Source: Theodoxus fluviatilis (lineage: Eukaryota > Mollusca > Gastropoda > Cycloneritida > Neritidae). From it: a stretch of DNA of 15,513 bases. Below the pieces are notes generated by a model. That model worked only from the letters and a program-made list of their open reading frames with translations, had not been told where the DNA came from and did not search any database. The position numbers and the translations under genes are program-made. This document shows, piece by piece, positions 7,410 through 15,513 of the stretch (the stretch's first letter is position 1; every line of letters starts with the position of its first letter). Location of the stretch: assembly GCA_034096865.1 (NCBI GenBank), contig JAWQFJ010009736.1, positions 1 through 15,513 of the forward strand. The letters run 5' to 3'.

Positions 7410-7759
7410 CAGACCTGCCAACCCACCATCATGCCAAAGAGTAGCATCCAGAGCTATAAGGAGTAGCATTGAAGGAATAGGCGTAGCGGGGTGGGGGTGG
7501 GGAGAGAGAAAGCTGGGAGGTTGGCGCGATAAGCTGACCCGGTGGCGTGAAAGCGGGGTGGGGGGGGGGGGGGGGAGGGAGATAAGGCTGTGAAGGTGGC
7601 GCGATAAGCTGCACTGGCGGCGTGAAAGCGGGGGGGGGGGGGGGGGGGGATTCTCCATCGCGGTCAAAAAGCGTAGTTTTTATGGACAAGCGTAGCAGCG
7701 TAGCAAGCATGTCGAAAGCGTAGCATGCTACGCCTAAAGCGTAGCATTTGGCAGGTCTG
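7410..7759. mobile_element. 350-bp hAT-related MITE
   Basis: The ends CAGACCTGCCAA (7410-7421) and TTGGCAGGTCTG (7748-7759) are exact inverted repeats, with TGACTG outside each. The end sequence matches the 1.2-kb hAT element's ends (CAGRSCTGCCWACCC), and the duplication is also 6 bp. Inside are repeated GCGTAGC words near both ends, including the palindrome GTAGCATGCTAC, and a G-rich 75-bp tandem. There is no coding capacity: the poly-proline frames come from the G runs. The insertion lies in a LINE RT, so it is younger than that LINE. Confidence 0.9.
7523..7649. repeat. 75-bp tandem pair with G tracts inside the MITE
   Basis: GGCGCGATAAGCT occurs at 7523 and 7598, each followed by GGNGGCGTGAAAGCG and a G run (16 G at 7560-7575, 20 G at 7630-7649). 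G-quadruplex formation is likely on the plus strand. Confidence 0.8.
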
Positions 7760-7765
7760 TGACTG
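7760..7765. repeat. Right target duplication of the MITE (TGACTG)
   Basis: Directly outside the right inverted repeat and identical to 7404-7409. Confidence 0.85.
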
Positions 7766-7860
7766 TATCCCTTCTGGTAAGTCGTTTATGAATACTGTAA
7801 AAAGAACCGAACCCAAAATACTTCCTTGTGGAATTCCGGTAGAACGTTTGCTAGGGATGA

Positions 7861-8550
7861 GTTTGCATTACTCAAACACGTATTGATGGAGTAACTGAAA
7901 GCATAAGACTCGGTGAAAAACTGTAAATATGGGAGTTCTGTCAAGTGGTGGGACTGGGAGTGGGAATTTGTATGAAGTATATTGCCAACTTGCACTATAC
8001 TAATTTTTCACATAAATTGTTGAACAATGCTGTGCTGTACTTCATCACATTGAGTAACTACATGTGGCTCAATACATTCTGACTTTCCCACGATAGCGAA
8101 TTTTCTGCTACGCGCTAGCCATCCAACTTTTCCGAGCCGTTTCAATCTGAATGTCGACCGCTGTGACTCCTTACTGCGATGCATTACACGCCATGTGTTT
8201 TACGGTAACATTTCATGAACTGCTACCCGATATAACGATTTTTCCTCTCTACGTAAAGATATTGGCGTAATCACATGTAACGGTATGAAGACGATCGAGC
8301 GATCAGGAGCAAATCATATCAACGCGGGATTTGAATGATAAGAATCAATGGCCTCGCGATCCACATCCTACTAGTCACACTATAATTTCTTTTCTTCATA
8401 TCTAAATAGGGATTAGCTGTCAATATCAACCCTCCCATCAAGAGAGGTTTAACTGCCTTTCTATCAACAGATGAAATTTGTCCTGACGTCACCAGAGCAT
8501 CATACCGGTGCTCCGCTGACGTCGATGACAGTTCAGTCTAAATGAGTCTC
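7861..8550. other. Unassigned region
   Basis: No supported frame. The first bases may be the upstream part of the minus-strand RT relic, with shifted frames. A perfect CRE (TGACGTCA) lies at 8484-8491 and a near-copy (TGACGTCG) at 8517-8524. Confidence 0.4.
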
Positions 8551-8554
8551 CAAA

Positions 8555-8809
8555 GAGAAACCTACACACTTTGGGGAGTTTCACCTAAACCCGGACGCGT
8601 TACTTTTTGTCACGTTTGTGTCCAACATCAGCGTCGGCCCTGGAGTTAGGGCGTAGAGACCACCTGTTGAGAGTCAAACGTGGAATGGAGTTAGAATATA
8701 AAGCTTCACCCATTATTGTATATTCAACCATTTCAAGATGGCAGAAATTTCGACCAATCATACGAAGTGTGTAGGTTTCTCGACCAATCAATGAAGTGTG
8801 GAGTTTCTC
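8555..8809. repeat. Inverted and tandem GAGAAAC/CCAAT repeats
   Basis: GAGAAACCTACACACTT (8555-8571) recurs as an exact 17-bp reverse complement at 8765-8781. The right arm belongs to a tandem pair (8752-8781 and 8782-8809), each starting GACCAATCA and ending GTTTCTC, so two CCAAT boxes lie 30 bases apart. This could be a fold-back remnant or a promoter-like fragment. No gene can be tied to it. Confidence 0.6.
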
Positions 8810-8849
8810 TCACTCACTCACTACAGTCTACATCGGTTTGGGATACATC

Positions 8850-9290
8850 AATACAATACAATACAAATTACAATACAACTCTATTTGTCACACAACAGGC
8901 AATTCAAGTACTTCAAGTACACTTTATGAGGCAGCAATAAAATAATCAAATAATAATCATAGTAGAAGAATACATAAAAATAATGTGATAGGATAAATAC
9001 ATATGAAAAGAAACAGCACACTCGCACGCACACATTCTCCCTGCAAACCTCAGCCTCCACAGCACATCACAGACAACACCAACACAAGCAAGTATGCTCA
9101 AGAACAAGGCAAAAACATCTCACATCACAATCATCACCATAAGCACCACAGACCAGCAAAAATGTCAGAAAAAAATGCAGTCAAAGGGAAACAATCCACC
9201 CAACACAAGTGGGCGAAAATCCAAAGCAACAGCACCGACTAAACCTAAATGCTGCCTCAAAGGCGGTAAGTCGGCTTAGACTTACTTAGT
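8850..9290 (-). mobile_element. Possible 3' end of a minus-strand retroposon
   Basis: On the minus strand the segment ends in repeated TTGTA/TATTG units (8880 down to 8850), following GTGACAAATAGAG. This looks like the microsatellite tails of CR1/L2-type LINEs and their SINEs. The preceding 400 bases are strongly strand-biased (A/C-rich on plus) without a convincing frame. The 5' boundary and family are unknown. Confidence 0.35.
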
Positions 9291-9932
9291 CGCCCTGTGC
9301 GTACGAGCGTCCTTGACCACTTTATATATTTTGGAGCCGAAAGTGTCACAGACACGACACAACAAAACAAGCTACGAAAGATTTGTATCTTCCAAGAGTG
9401 CAACTGATTTCAATGGACGTTTTGTTCTTCATAAGGCCACAGAAGCACACTAGTTGGATTTTAAATTCCCACCTTTCAGGTTCGCCCGCCATCTTGCAAA
9501 CAGCACATGTCGTTTCCGGAAATAAGAGTGCAGTCCCTTGGAGTTACGTCCCTTCGTGATACGGTCGCTTTTTGTGTAGTGCTCCGAAAGATTAGTGATT
9601 TTGTTTGGTTTTGGCGACCCCATGTGTCTCAAAATTGATAAAAAGAATTGTGAATGTATTGGGATATGGAAGCATTGTTTCCAGTGTCCCCATAAGTACC
9701 TTTAGAGAAGGCCCAGTGTTTTTTTGAGAGCCAAACAAAGGGCACATAGAGGCCAAGATGGCGGCTTTTTTCAAATTGTCCCACTAGTGTTCACTGACTT
9801 TGTTTTGGCACATGTCCATCTCACCTACACTGTTCCTGCTAATGCTGACTAAGAGGTAAGTGCCTTTTTTGATTCACTTGTGCCTTTTCCGCATTGTGTG
9901 TCGAAAGAGGGGCTTGATACATCTAACTACTC
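9291..9932 (+). promoter_or_regulatory. Probable LINE 5' UTR with YY1-like sites
   Basis: No open frame leads into ORF1. A CAAGATGGC word, the YY1 core, lies at 9754-9762, and its reverse complement lies at 9488-9496. YY1 sites are known in 5' UTR promoters of mammalian L1. A donor-like AGGTAAGTG at 9855 is also seen. Where the LINE actually begins is not resolved. Confidence 0.4.
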
Positions 9933-10922
9933 ATGTCTAGCCGTAAAAATTCCACCAGTTCTGCTAAGAGCAAGGACAAAGTGGGCACTGCATCCAAAGT
10001 GAAGGGCCACGGTAAAGACCAGCCATGGATTTGTATCCACTGCGAAGATGGTTTGTCGGAAGAAGATGAAGAGGCAATAGAATGCCTCGGGTGCAAACAG
10101 TGGTGTCACCGTAAGTGCTCAGACCTTAGCGATGCACAATTCAAGTGCCTGAGAGGAGGGGGAGACTTCATGGTGTGGCTTTGCAAGAAGTGTAGAGAGC
10201 CAGAAAAGAGTGAGGTCTCTAGCCGTATCGAGGCAAAACTCGACAATATACTCACTTTCTTGGCATCCCTAAAGGGTAGAATGGATGAACACGAAGTACG
10301 CATTGAAGCATGTAGCGCAGAAGCAATCGAGAGGAAGATCACAGCAACAGTCGAAAAGAAGGTAGAAGAATACATGGATGATTGGCAAGAAAAGAAGAAA
10401 AAAATTGAACATCATAGTTCCAGGCCTACCTGAGAGTGAGGAAGACACAGCAGAGGGGAGAAAGGCGGAGGGCAGGGAGAGGGTGACGAACCTAGTCAGG
10501 AAAATTGCAGAAGTGCCTGAGCAGGAGATAGATGAGCCCATCAGACTGGGGGCCTTCAAGATTGGGACTAACACAAAACCAAGGTTGCTCAAAATGACTA
10601 TAAAACTGAGGCAACAAAAAGGGTGATCATGAAGAGCGTGGGCATGCTGAATAAGGGGGTTCCCTTTGACAAGAGAGTGTACATAAACGATGACAGCACT
10701 CCGAGAGAGAGAGAGAGGATTAGGAAGATGAGGCAAGAGATTTAGGAGAGGAAGAAGGAAGGTGAGCAAAATTTGCTAATAAATTACAGAGAGATGAGGA
10801 TCGTGACTAGGTCAGAGAGGCCAGGGAGGAAGGAAGGTGGACCTGCTACAGAGGGTCAGGAGGCGGACGCATCCAACCCGGGGGGCAGCGGCTGCTGCAC
10901 CAGGGTGAGGCCGAGCAAGTGA
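9933..10922 (+). pseudogene. LINE ORF1: PHD finger, coiled coil, RRM-like region
   Basis: The first 166 codons (9933-10433) hold a basic Ser/Lys tail and then a C4HC3 PHD finger: C34, C37, C51, C54, H59, C62, C84, C87, with the W-C and W-L-C motifs. A charged coiled coil follows (about 95-160). At an A7 run (10398-10404) the frame shifts by +1 into K-L-N-I-I-V-P-G-L-P-E-S and onward, the RRM-like start seen in ORF1 of CR1-like elements. A second shift near 10605, from one missing A, leads to V-Y-I-N-D-D and R-E-R-E-R-I-R-K-M-R. A TAG sits at 10743-10745, and the natural end is the TGA at 10920-10922. ORF1 proteins bind element RNA; PHD-type ORF1 occurs in several invertebrate CR1/L2 groups. 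The copy is dead by two shifts and one stop. Confidence 0.8.
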
Positions 10923-11049
10923 CGTTAATGGCAAGCAGTGACACGAAGTCGCCACTCATGTAAATAGTTGTACAAGTGTTGCATCTCATTCTAAGTCAGG
11001 GTGTTCTACTTCTGTCTCTTCTTACTTTTTATGATTTTTCTTGTTCTAA

Positions 11050-12255
11050 ATTTTTGCACACTAATCTAGACTCTTTCCTGAACAAAAAGGATGAATTTCT
11101 CTCATGCCTAAAAGCCCTAATCGATATCAGACCTAATATAATTGGTCTTACGAAGATAAAATTAAAAGCAAAAAACCAAGTGTATAGCATAAATAACGCT
11201 GAGTATGAAATACCAAGCTATGATCTCTTTATGAATGCTGACCCGAAAAGGGGAATAGCCCTATTATATATTTTGACAAATCATTGAATGCCAAAGATTG
11301 TGAAGAATTCTAAAAATCTGGCTTAAGGAAAGCTTATGGTGTACATACAAAGGAGCAAAGGAAGAAAGTGTACTCATAGGGTGTGTGTGCCACAGCCCAA
11401 GCTCATCATTGGAAAATACAGAAAATTTGTACAAGTTACTGAAAAATGATGGACTCTCAAAGTATGATAAGATATGCATTGTCGGAGACTTTAATTTTCC
11501 TAGTGTGAATTGGGAAGGTGAATGGAATGGTGAGGTCAATAATATCTTTATCGAATGTGTACGTGATGCTTTCCTCATCCAAAAAGTCACACAACCTACT
11601 AGACACAGAGAAGGACAGAAATCTACAGTCGATGACTTGGTTCTAGTCAATGAGGACAACTTGGTGTCTGACATCCAGCACTTAGACCCTGTTGGTAAAT
11701 TTATGTGATCATGAAGTGCTTCTATTTTACTTGTAAAGTATGTCCCCAGAACAAAAACTGAGAAGACGCTTAAATACACATTTTATTTAAACAAAGGTGA
11801 TTATGGAAAGATGAGAGAAGTGATTAGTAATTGTCATTTCTCAGTTCTATTAGCTTCTAAGTGAATTAGATGTGGAAAGCTTGTGGTGTTATATCCGCGA
11901 CCTAATTATGGACAGCATGGAACAATGGGGTCAATGCATTCCGGGGAAAAGTTGTGGGAAGGATGGAAGCATTAAACCAAGATGGATGAATAGTGAGGTG
12001 AGAAAGTCAGTGAAAAAGAAGTATAATCTATATAAAAAGTATTTACAATCAAAACAAGCCAAGGATTATCATAGATAATAAGCTTGTGCATAATAACTAA
12101 ATAAGTGTAAAAAACTAATCAAGAAGGCAAGGAAAAGCATTGAAAAAGATATTGCTGGTGGGAGCAAAGCAAATCCGAAACAGTTCTGGAAATATGTACA
12201 GGAAAGGATAAAGTCAAACACAGGTATAACTATAAGTTATACTGTATAAGTGCTT
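11050..12255 (+). pseudogene. LINE ORF2 fragment: APE-like endonuclease and linker
   Basis: 11059-11280 gives H-T-N-L-D-S-F-L-N-K, I-I-G-L-T-K-I-K (the catalytic Glu of the usual T-E-I is Lys) and K-R-G-I-A-L. After frameshifts near 11260-11330 the frame continues as E-S-L-W-C-T-Y-K-G-A-K and V-L-I-G-C-V, then V-G-D-F-N-F-P (11482 on) and V-D-D-L-V-L. A 4-nt disruption precedes D-H-E-V-L-L (GAT CAT at 11707-11712, the S-D-H catalytic pair). The linker resumes at 11872-12078 (D-V-E-S-L-W, K-P-R-W-M-N) and continues through stops to K-A-R-K-S-I-E-K-D and Q-F-W-K-Y-V (about 12130-12200). The enzyme would nick DNA for target-primed reverse transcription. This copy is inactive. Confidence 0.85.
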
Positions 12256-12378
12256 TAACTCATTCGCGGCGCATAGCCTCAATAGAGGATTAGAGCCTAC
12301 CACATTAGCATATTTTTGCCCGCTTACAACAAGGAAAATATGGTATAGGGAACTAGTCTAGTCTTGAATTCATCTCTG

Positions 12379-12382
12379 TACT
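12379..12382. repeat. Left TACT direct repeat of the 2.5-kb element
   Basis: TACT precedes the left 20-bp inverted repeat, and the same four bases follow the right one (14874-14877). Confidence 0.45.
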
Positions 12383-12590
12383 GGGTCTGTCTCAGAAACT
12401 GGGCCTAAAAGTGTGACATGGTGGTGCAAAAAAAAAGTTGCTTTAAATAGTCTGCAATGCACTTTTTCATAAAGCCTAACAATGGATGCAATGAGTTATG
12501 CAGGTGAAAAGATAACTTAGACAAGAATACAGGCTCCAGGGGTCTGGAAATGAGCGGCCAATAGGAAAATTGGCCGCGTAACATGGACAC

Positions 12591-13237
12591 AAAATTCAAA
12601 CCAATAGTACTACAAAATGGTAGTTAAAGACCATTGTATTTTAAGAATACACCCTATGGCCATACAGAAACAGCATGTAAACAAAATATTTGGGATTCAG
12701 AAGGGTACTTGACTTCCAACATGTGAACTTAAAGTCGGGATGGCATTTTGATATTTTTTTGTGTTGAAAAAGTGTCATCAAATGACACACTTCTTAGGAA
12801 GTTGATGTTAACCAGCATCATCATGTGAAATAAAGACATAGCAGTGTAGAAAACCTTTCTGAATGAACCTATGTTCAATTGCAAGGAAATGTTACCAGTG
12901 TATAAAATTGTATTTGCCGCGTAACAAAGACACCACATTCACACTTTCACCCACCTTCCATAAACAAAACATTAAAACTGCTTGACATGCCATTGTGATT
13001 ACTTTATTTGAATCCACAAGTATCCCTTAAAAAGCAAACAAGCATGTTGTGGCAAAATTGAAGAAAGAAAAACAAAAGAAAAAAATGACTAGGCATTTCT
13101 TTGAACGCAGAGGAAAAGGCATACAGTCTAAGAAGTTGACCACTCACTCCCTGACTAGAAGCCTAGGAAACAAGTCTGGTGAGACAGTCTACACTGCATA
13201 AATGTAGTAGGCTACTCCCCGGCCAGGTGCCAGAGCT
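12591..13237. other. Element interior, left part
   Basis: Non-coding and AT-rich, apart from the motif copy noted at 12917. Confidence 0.4.
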
Positions 13238-13481
13238 GGATGGATGGATGAATGGATGGAAGGGGGTGTGGATGGATGGATAGATGGGTGGATGGACGAA
13301 TGAATGGAAGGGTGTGTTGATGGATGAACGGAAGGATGTGTGGAAGTATGGATAGATGGGTGGATGGATGGATGGATGAATGGGAGGGTGTGTGGATGAA
13401 TGGATTGATGGATGGGTGTGTGAATGGATGGATAGATGGGTGGATGGACGAATGAATGGAAGGGTGTGTGGATGAATGAAC
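13238..13481. repeat. GGAT/GAAT minisatellite with higher-order unit
   Basis: About 244 bp of GGATGGATGAATGGA-like tetranucleotides. A unit with TAGATGGGTGGATGGACGAA starts at 13266 and recurs at 13418, a 152-base step (38 tetramers), so the tract evolved by block duplication. The minus-strand frame rich in H-P-S-I is a by-product. Confidence 0.9.
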
Positions 13482-14850
13482 GTGTCCGCGTGATGAGGCT
13501 AATCGTCAGCAAAGGGCTTCAGCGCCACCGTCACGTATCATCAACTTCGCCAATATTTTCTGACATATTAATAAATAGGTGGTTGATTGCAACTACGCCA
13601 AACGCGTAAAACCACTGTTGCGTTCGATAAAAAAGACAAGTAGCGATATTCTTCCTCTGCAGGATCAGCTGCGTCACATGGACTCAAGTTATGGTTATGG
13701 AAGTGGTGTCCATGTTACGAAGCACATGGTGTAGCCTTTCCACGCACGTGGCTCGACATAACAACATATTTCTGACTTCAAACTTGTTTTAAATGTAAAA
13801 ATAGTTAAATTGTATGACTAGTGCAAACAAATCACTGAAATTCCTTCACAATATTCTACGGAATATTAATCTTTTCTCGACTGGTATGCATAGCCAGAAA
13901 ATGTCGGGCTCCGGTAGTTCGTCGGAAAAGTCGAATTACTCGTACATTATAGCTTTTTCGCACTCCCAAACTTCTGTAAATAAAAGAGAAGGGCCCTATA
14001 TAACGCATGGAAATAGCAAATAGCAACAGATTATTCAAAATTTGTCAAAATCCTACATTTTACGACGTTCTCTCCAGATGTGATCAGGCGCGTAACACGT
14101 GGGGCGAGCCTGGACACCAAGAAGAAAACGCTCCGAACTCAGCAAGCTTTCGTTCCGAGTGCACAACCACGTGTACTACTATCCTTCCCCAAGGAACTGG
14201 GTCATTCTCGTGTTGAAAATGTAGTTCCTAGCCGTTTCGGGAATGCAGGAACTTACACATTGCCGATTGGCACGTAACATGAAAAATTGGACACCATTCC
14301 GCTACAGAAACTTCAAACTCAAATTTCTTTCGTGATAATAAACATATGAAGTTCTGCGTTTCCACACGTGTTCAACGCACATGTGCGCGTGTGTTGGCAC
14401 CATGTGTGTCAGTATAATGTATTCCTCCGCCGAAGTTGCCGATTCCAAAAGACGTGTTTGTGTCTGGACACCAAGCGTTACGAAGCTGATGCAGATGAAA
14501 ACAGATCGAGATTTCGGTAAAAGATTTCTTTTGGGGCACTTTGCGAATAATAACAAAGTAGATACTGTTTAAAAGACGCCTTGTAATGTGTATTTTGCCT
14601 TCAAAGATCGACAGTTTCAATGCACAGTACTTTTCCAAGACCAGGCTATGGCCATGTCACAAACCAGCGCGCCATTTTGGGCCCAATTTTCGTACAAAAG
14701 CAAAAACAAAATACTAAAAAGCCATTTTTTAAAACTCCATTTTATTTCCATTATCTCTTTCACCAATTTCAAACAAAATGAGCAATAAATAATAAAATTA
14801 TACAGTAGTAGAAGTATTTTAAGAGGGGTCCAAAACTGTCACTGTGCTGT
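13482..14850. other. Element interior, right part
   Basis: Short frames only, none with known content. Several GTAAC/GGACAC motif copies. Confidence 0.4.
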
Positions 14851-14941
14851 GGACCAGTTTCTGAGACAGACCCTACTATGTTTTGCCAGCTTTAGATCCA
14901 CACACAGATCTTTCCCGGCCAGACCATAAATTTTATCAGCA

Positions 14942-15226
14942 ATGCACTACGAGGCGCGAAGTAAACAGCGATGGCGGCGTAGCGTCGATTGCAGTGCGAG
15001 GTTGGGTGAGCGAGTGGAAATTGCTATAGAGGAGGGTTCTGATGCTGAAGTGGATGCTTTGTATGAGATAGGAACTGATGTAGATGATCCCTTTCATGAT
15101 GATGATGATGATAGTGGTGATTTTCCTCTCGCTAATGACGAGGTTTCAGACAGCGAGGATGAGAGCGAAGTTGTCAATGTGGCTGAAATGAATGAGCGCT
15201 TTTGCGCGGGAATTGTCTGCCGATAG
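14942..15226 (+). CDS. Acidic 94-residue ORF, possible transposase N-terminus
   Basis: The ATG has G at -3. The product begins with a basic stretch (S-K-Q-R-W-R-R-S) and is then dominated by Asp/Glu: E-I-A-I-E-E-G-S-D-A-E-V-D, a run of five Asp (GAT repeats near 15098-15112) and S-D-S-E-D-E-S-E. It ends at a TAG in a GC-richer stretch (15224-15226). Basic-then-acidic N-termini of this kind are typical of piggyBac-type transposases, and a TTAA element may start at 12256, but no catalytic domain follows within the 290 bases left. Alternatives are the first exon of a host nuclear acidic protein or a chance frame. The composition is too biased for chance to be the first choice. Confidence 0.4.
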   Translation: MHYEARSKQRWRRSVDCSARLGERVEIAIEEGSDAEVDALYEIGTDVDDPFHDDDDDSGDFPLANDEVSDSEDESEVVNVAEMNERFCAGIVCR

Positions 15227-15513
15227 GGGGCGCTTGCGATTCGCGTCACTGACTCGCTAGCAGCAAAGGCTGACAGTGTATGTTGTGGTTTGTTTTGTTG
15301 TTTGTGACCAGGCCCAGTATTTTCCCGTCTGTTAACACTTGGTTAGATCATCTGCATGATATAAGAAGCCCACCTGTCAAGTTGTGAGATAATTGAGCAA
15401 AAAACAACGGAGTTCTGGCCATTTGTAATACAAAACATGCAGGTACACAGAGGTTCTTGTCACGTGACCAAATCGCAGTATTTTGATTGCAGGAATAGCT
15501 CTTGCTGTCTGCT
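15227..15513. other. Right flank with CACGTG palindrome
   Basis: GTCACGTGAC (15460-15469) is a perfect 10-bp palindrome containing an E-box of the USF/TFE type. A donor-like GCAGGTACA near 15440 and an acceptor-like TTTTGATTGCAG ending at 15492 are seen. No frame of note. Confidence 0.3.

Larger units (their letters stand above)
7140..7860 (-). pseudogene. Decayed LINE reverse transcriptase, split by a MITE
   Basis: On the minus strand, 7837-7760 reads G-I-P-Q-G-S-I-L-G-S-V-L-F and then F-I-N-D-L-P-E-G-I-Q-S, which is the RT motif block seen in CR1/L2-like LINEs. After the MITE, 7409-7281 reads S-C-K-V-F-A-D-D-M, a stop, then I-Y-D-K-S and L-K-R-L-E-R-W. This is the catalytic F-A-D-D block and the following helix. 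Further down (to about 7140) only frame-shifted traces remain. Stops and shifts make it non-functional. Because the plus-strand LINE at 9933 lacks its RT, it is tempting to join them, but the orientation is opposite, so these are two separate insertions. Confidence 0.8.
9933..12259 (+). mobile_element. CR1/L2-like LINE, 5' part only
   Basis: ORF1, the ORF2 endonuclease and the linker leading to the RT are in order, but RT and 3' tail are absent. LINE copies usually lack their 5' end, so losing the 3' end points to a later event. The LINE-like translation fades at TTAA (12256-12259), where CTCATTCGCGGCGC begins. An insertion there, with the rest of the LINE beyond the window, explains this best. 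Confidence 0.7.
12575..14486. repeat. Dispersed GTAACATGGACAC-type motif
   Basis: Copies: CGCGTAACATGGACAC at 12575-12590; CCGCGTAACAAAGACACCAC at 12917-12936; GCGTCACATGGACTC at 13671-13685; the reverse GTGTCCATGTTACG at 13706-13719 (making a near-palindrome with the former); CGTAACACG at 14091-14099 with GGACACC at 14112; CGTAACATG at 14273-14281 with GGACACC at 14289; GGACACC at 14466 with GCGTTACG at 14475-14482. All lie inside the 2.5-kb element. Protein-binding repeats are a guess. Confidence 0.5.
12383..14873. mobile_element. 2.5-kb non-coding element with 20-bp perfect TIRs
   Basis: GGGTCTGTCTCAGAAACTGG (12383-12402) recurs exactly inverted at 14854-14873. With one mismatch the match extends three more bases to 23. 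TACT lies on both outer sides; a TA-only (mariner-like) duplication with a small end change is an alternative. The interior has no recognisable transposase, but it holds a minisatellite (13238-13481) and scattered copies of a GTAAC/GGACAC motif. I infer a non-autonomous DNA transposon of unassigned superfamily. Confidence 0.55.
12256..15513 (+). mobile_element. Possible TTAA-type (piggyBac-like) element, right end outside window
   Basis: TTAA (12256-12259) is followed by CTCATTCGCGGCGCATAG, a start that would fit piggyBac-type ends, exactly where a LINE is interrupted. An acidic ORF resembling transposase N-termini lies at 14942-15226. No catalytic domain and no second TTAA end are within the window, so this is a hypothesis. 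Another element (12383-14873) appears nested in it. Confidence 0.3.

Noticed and set aside
7374..7710. Minus-strand proline-rich ORFs
   Set aside because: The proline runs come from the MITE's G tracts. One frame also spans the junction between the LINE RT and the MITE.
8598..8630. CGCGTTAC and GTGTCCA words resembling the motif inside the 2.5-kb element
   Set aside because: The spacing differs, and they lie 4 kb outside the element, so I count them as chance.
9003..9279. Basic plus-strand ORFs rich in Asn/His/Lys
   Set aside because: The composition reflects strong A/C bias on this strand, and the segment looks like the reverse of a retroposon 3' UTR.
10269..10769. Minus-strand 166-codon ORF
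   Set aside because: It is antisense to the PHD-containing LINE ORF1.
13189..13512. Minus-strand ORF rich in His-Pro-Ser-Ile repeats
   Set aside because: It is the GGAT/GAAT minisatellite read in one frame.

Overview
The window is non-vertebrate animal nuclear DNA, most likely from a marine mollusc or another lophotrochozoan. The reasons are one dispersed repeat built from TGACCT/AGGTCA steps with a GACTCAC...GTGAGTC end, a large load of decayed LINEs and DNA transposons, long simple repeats, and only one host-like gene. The species is an inference. No bacterial or viral gene is visible.

Layout. 1-345 is unassigned. 346-1155 is an interspersed repeat packed with nuclear-receptor-like half-sites and ending in a hairpin. 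1274-4104, read on the minus strand, is a C2H2 zinc-finger gene: an acidic first part (4104 down to 3413) and a finger array (2206 down to 1529), followed by about three decayed fingers. Between the two parts sits a 1.2-kb hAT-type transposon (2215-3412) with 15-bp terminal inverted repeats and a 6-bp direct duplication. It keeps an open reading frame that joins a BED finger directly to a hAT C-terminal dimerisation region, with the catalytic core gone. 4190-5310 is unassigned.

5419-6545 holds a 120-bp direct duplication, a 26-G tract and splice/poly(A) signals that could form a short plus-strand transcript. 7140-7860 (minus) is a decayed LINE reverse transcriptase, split by a 350-bp MITE (7410-7759). 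The MITE's ends belong to the same TIR family as the hAT element, with the same 6-bp duplication size. Removing the MITE and one duplication restores the RT reading frame. 8550-8880 has small tandem/inverted repeats and the probable tail of another retroposon.

9933-12259 is the 5' half of a CR1/L2-like LINE. ORF1 has a PHD finger, a coiled coil and an RRM-like part; ORF2 has an APE-type endonuclease. All are broken by frameshifts and stops. It ends at a TTAA before the RT domain, where another element seems to begin. From 12256 to the window end there is a possible piggyBac-like element, with an acidic N-terminal-like ORF at 14942-15226. Inside it is a 2.5-kb element bounded by a 20-bp perfect inverted repeat and a TACT duplication (12383-14873). 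That element carries a minisatellite and a dispersed GTAAC/GGACAC motif.

The genes do not form a pathway. The window is best read as layers of insertions: an old LINE cut by a hAT MITE, a zinc-finger gene cut by a related hAT derivative, and a LINE cut by a TTAA element.
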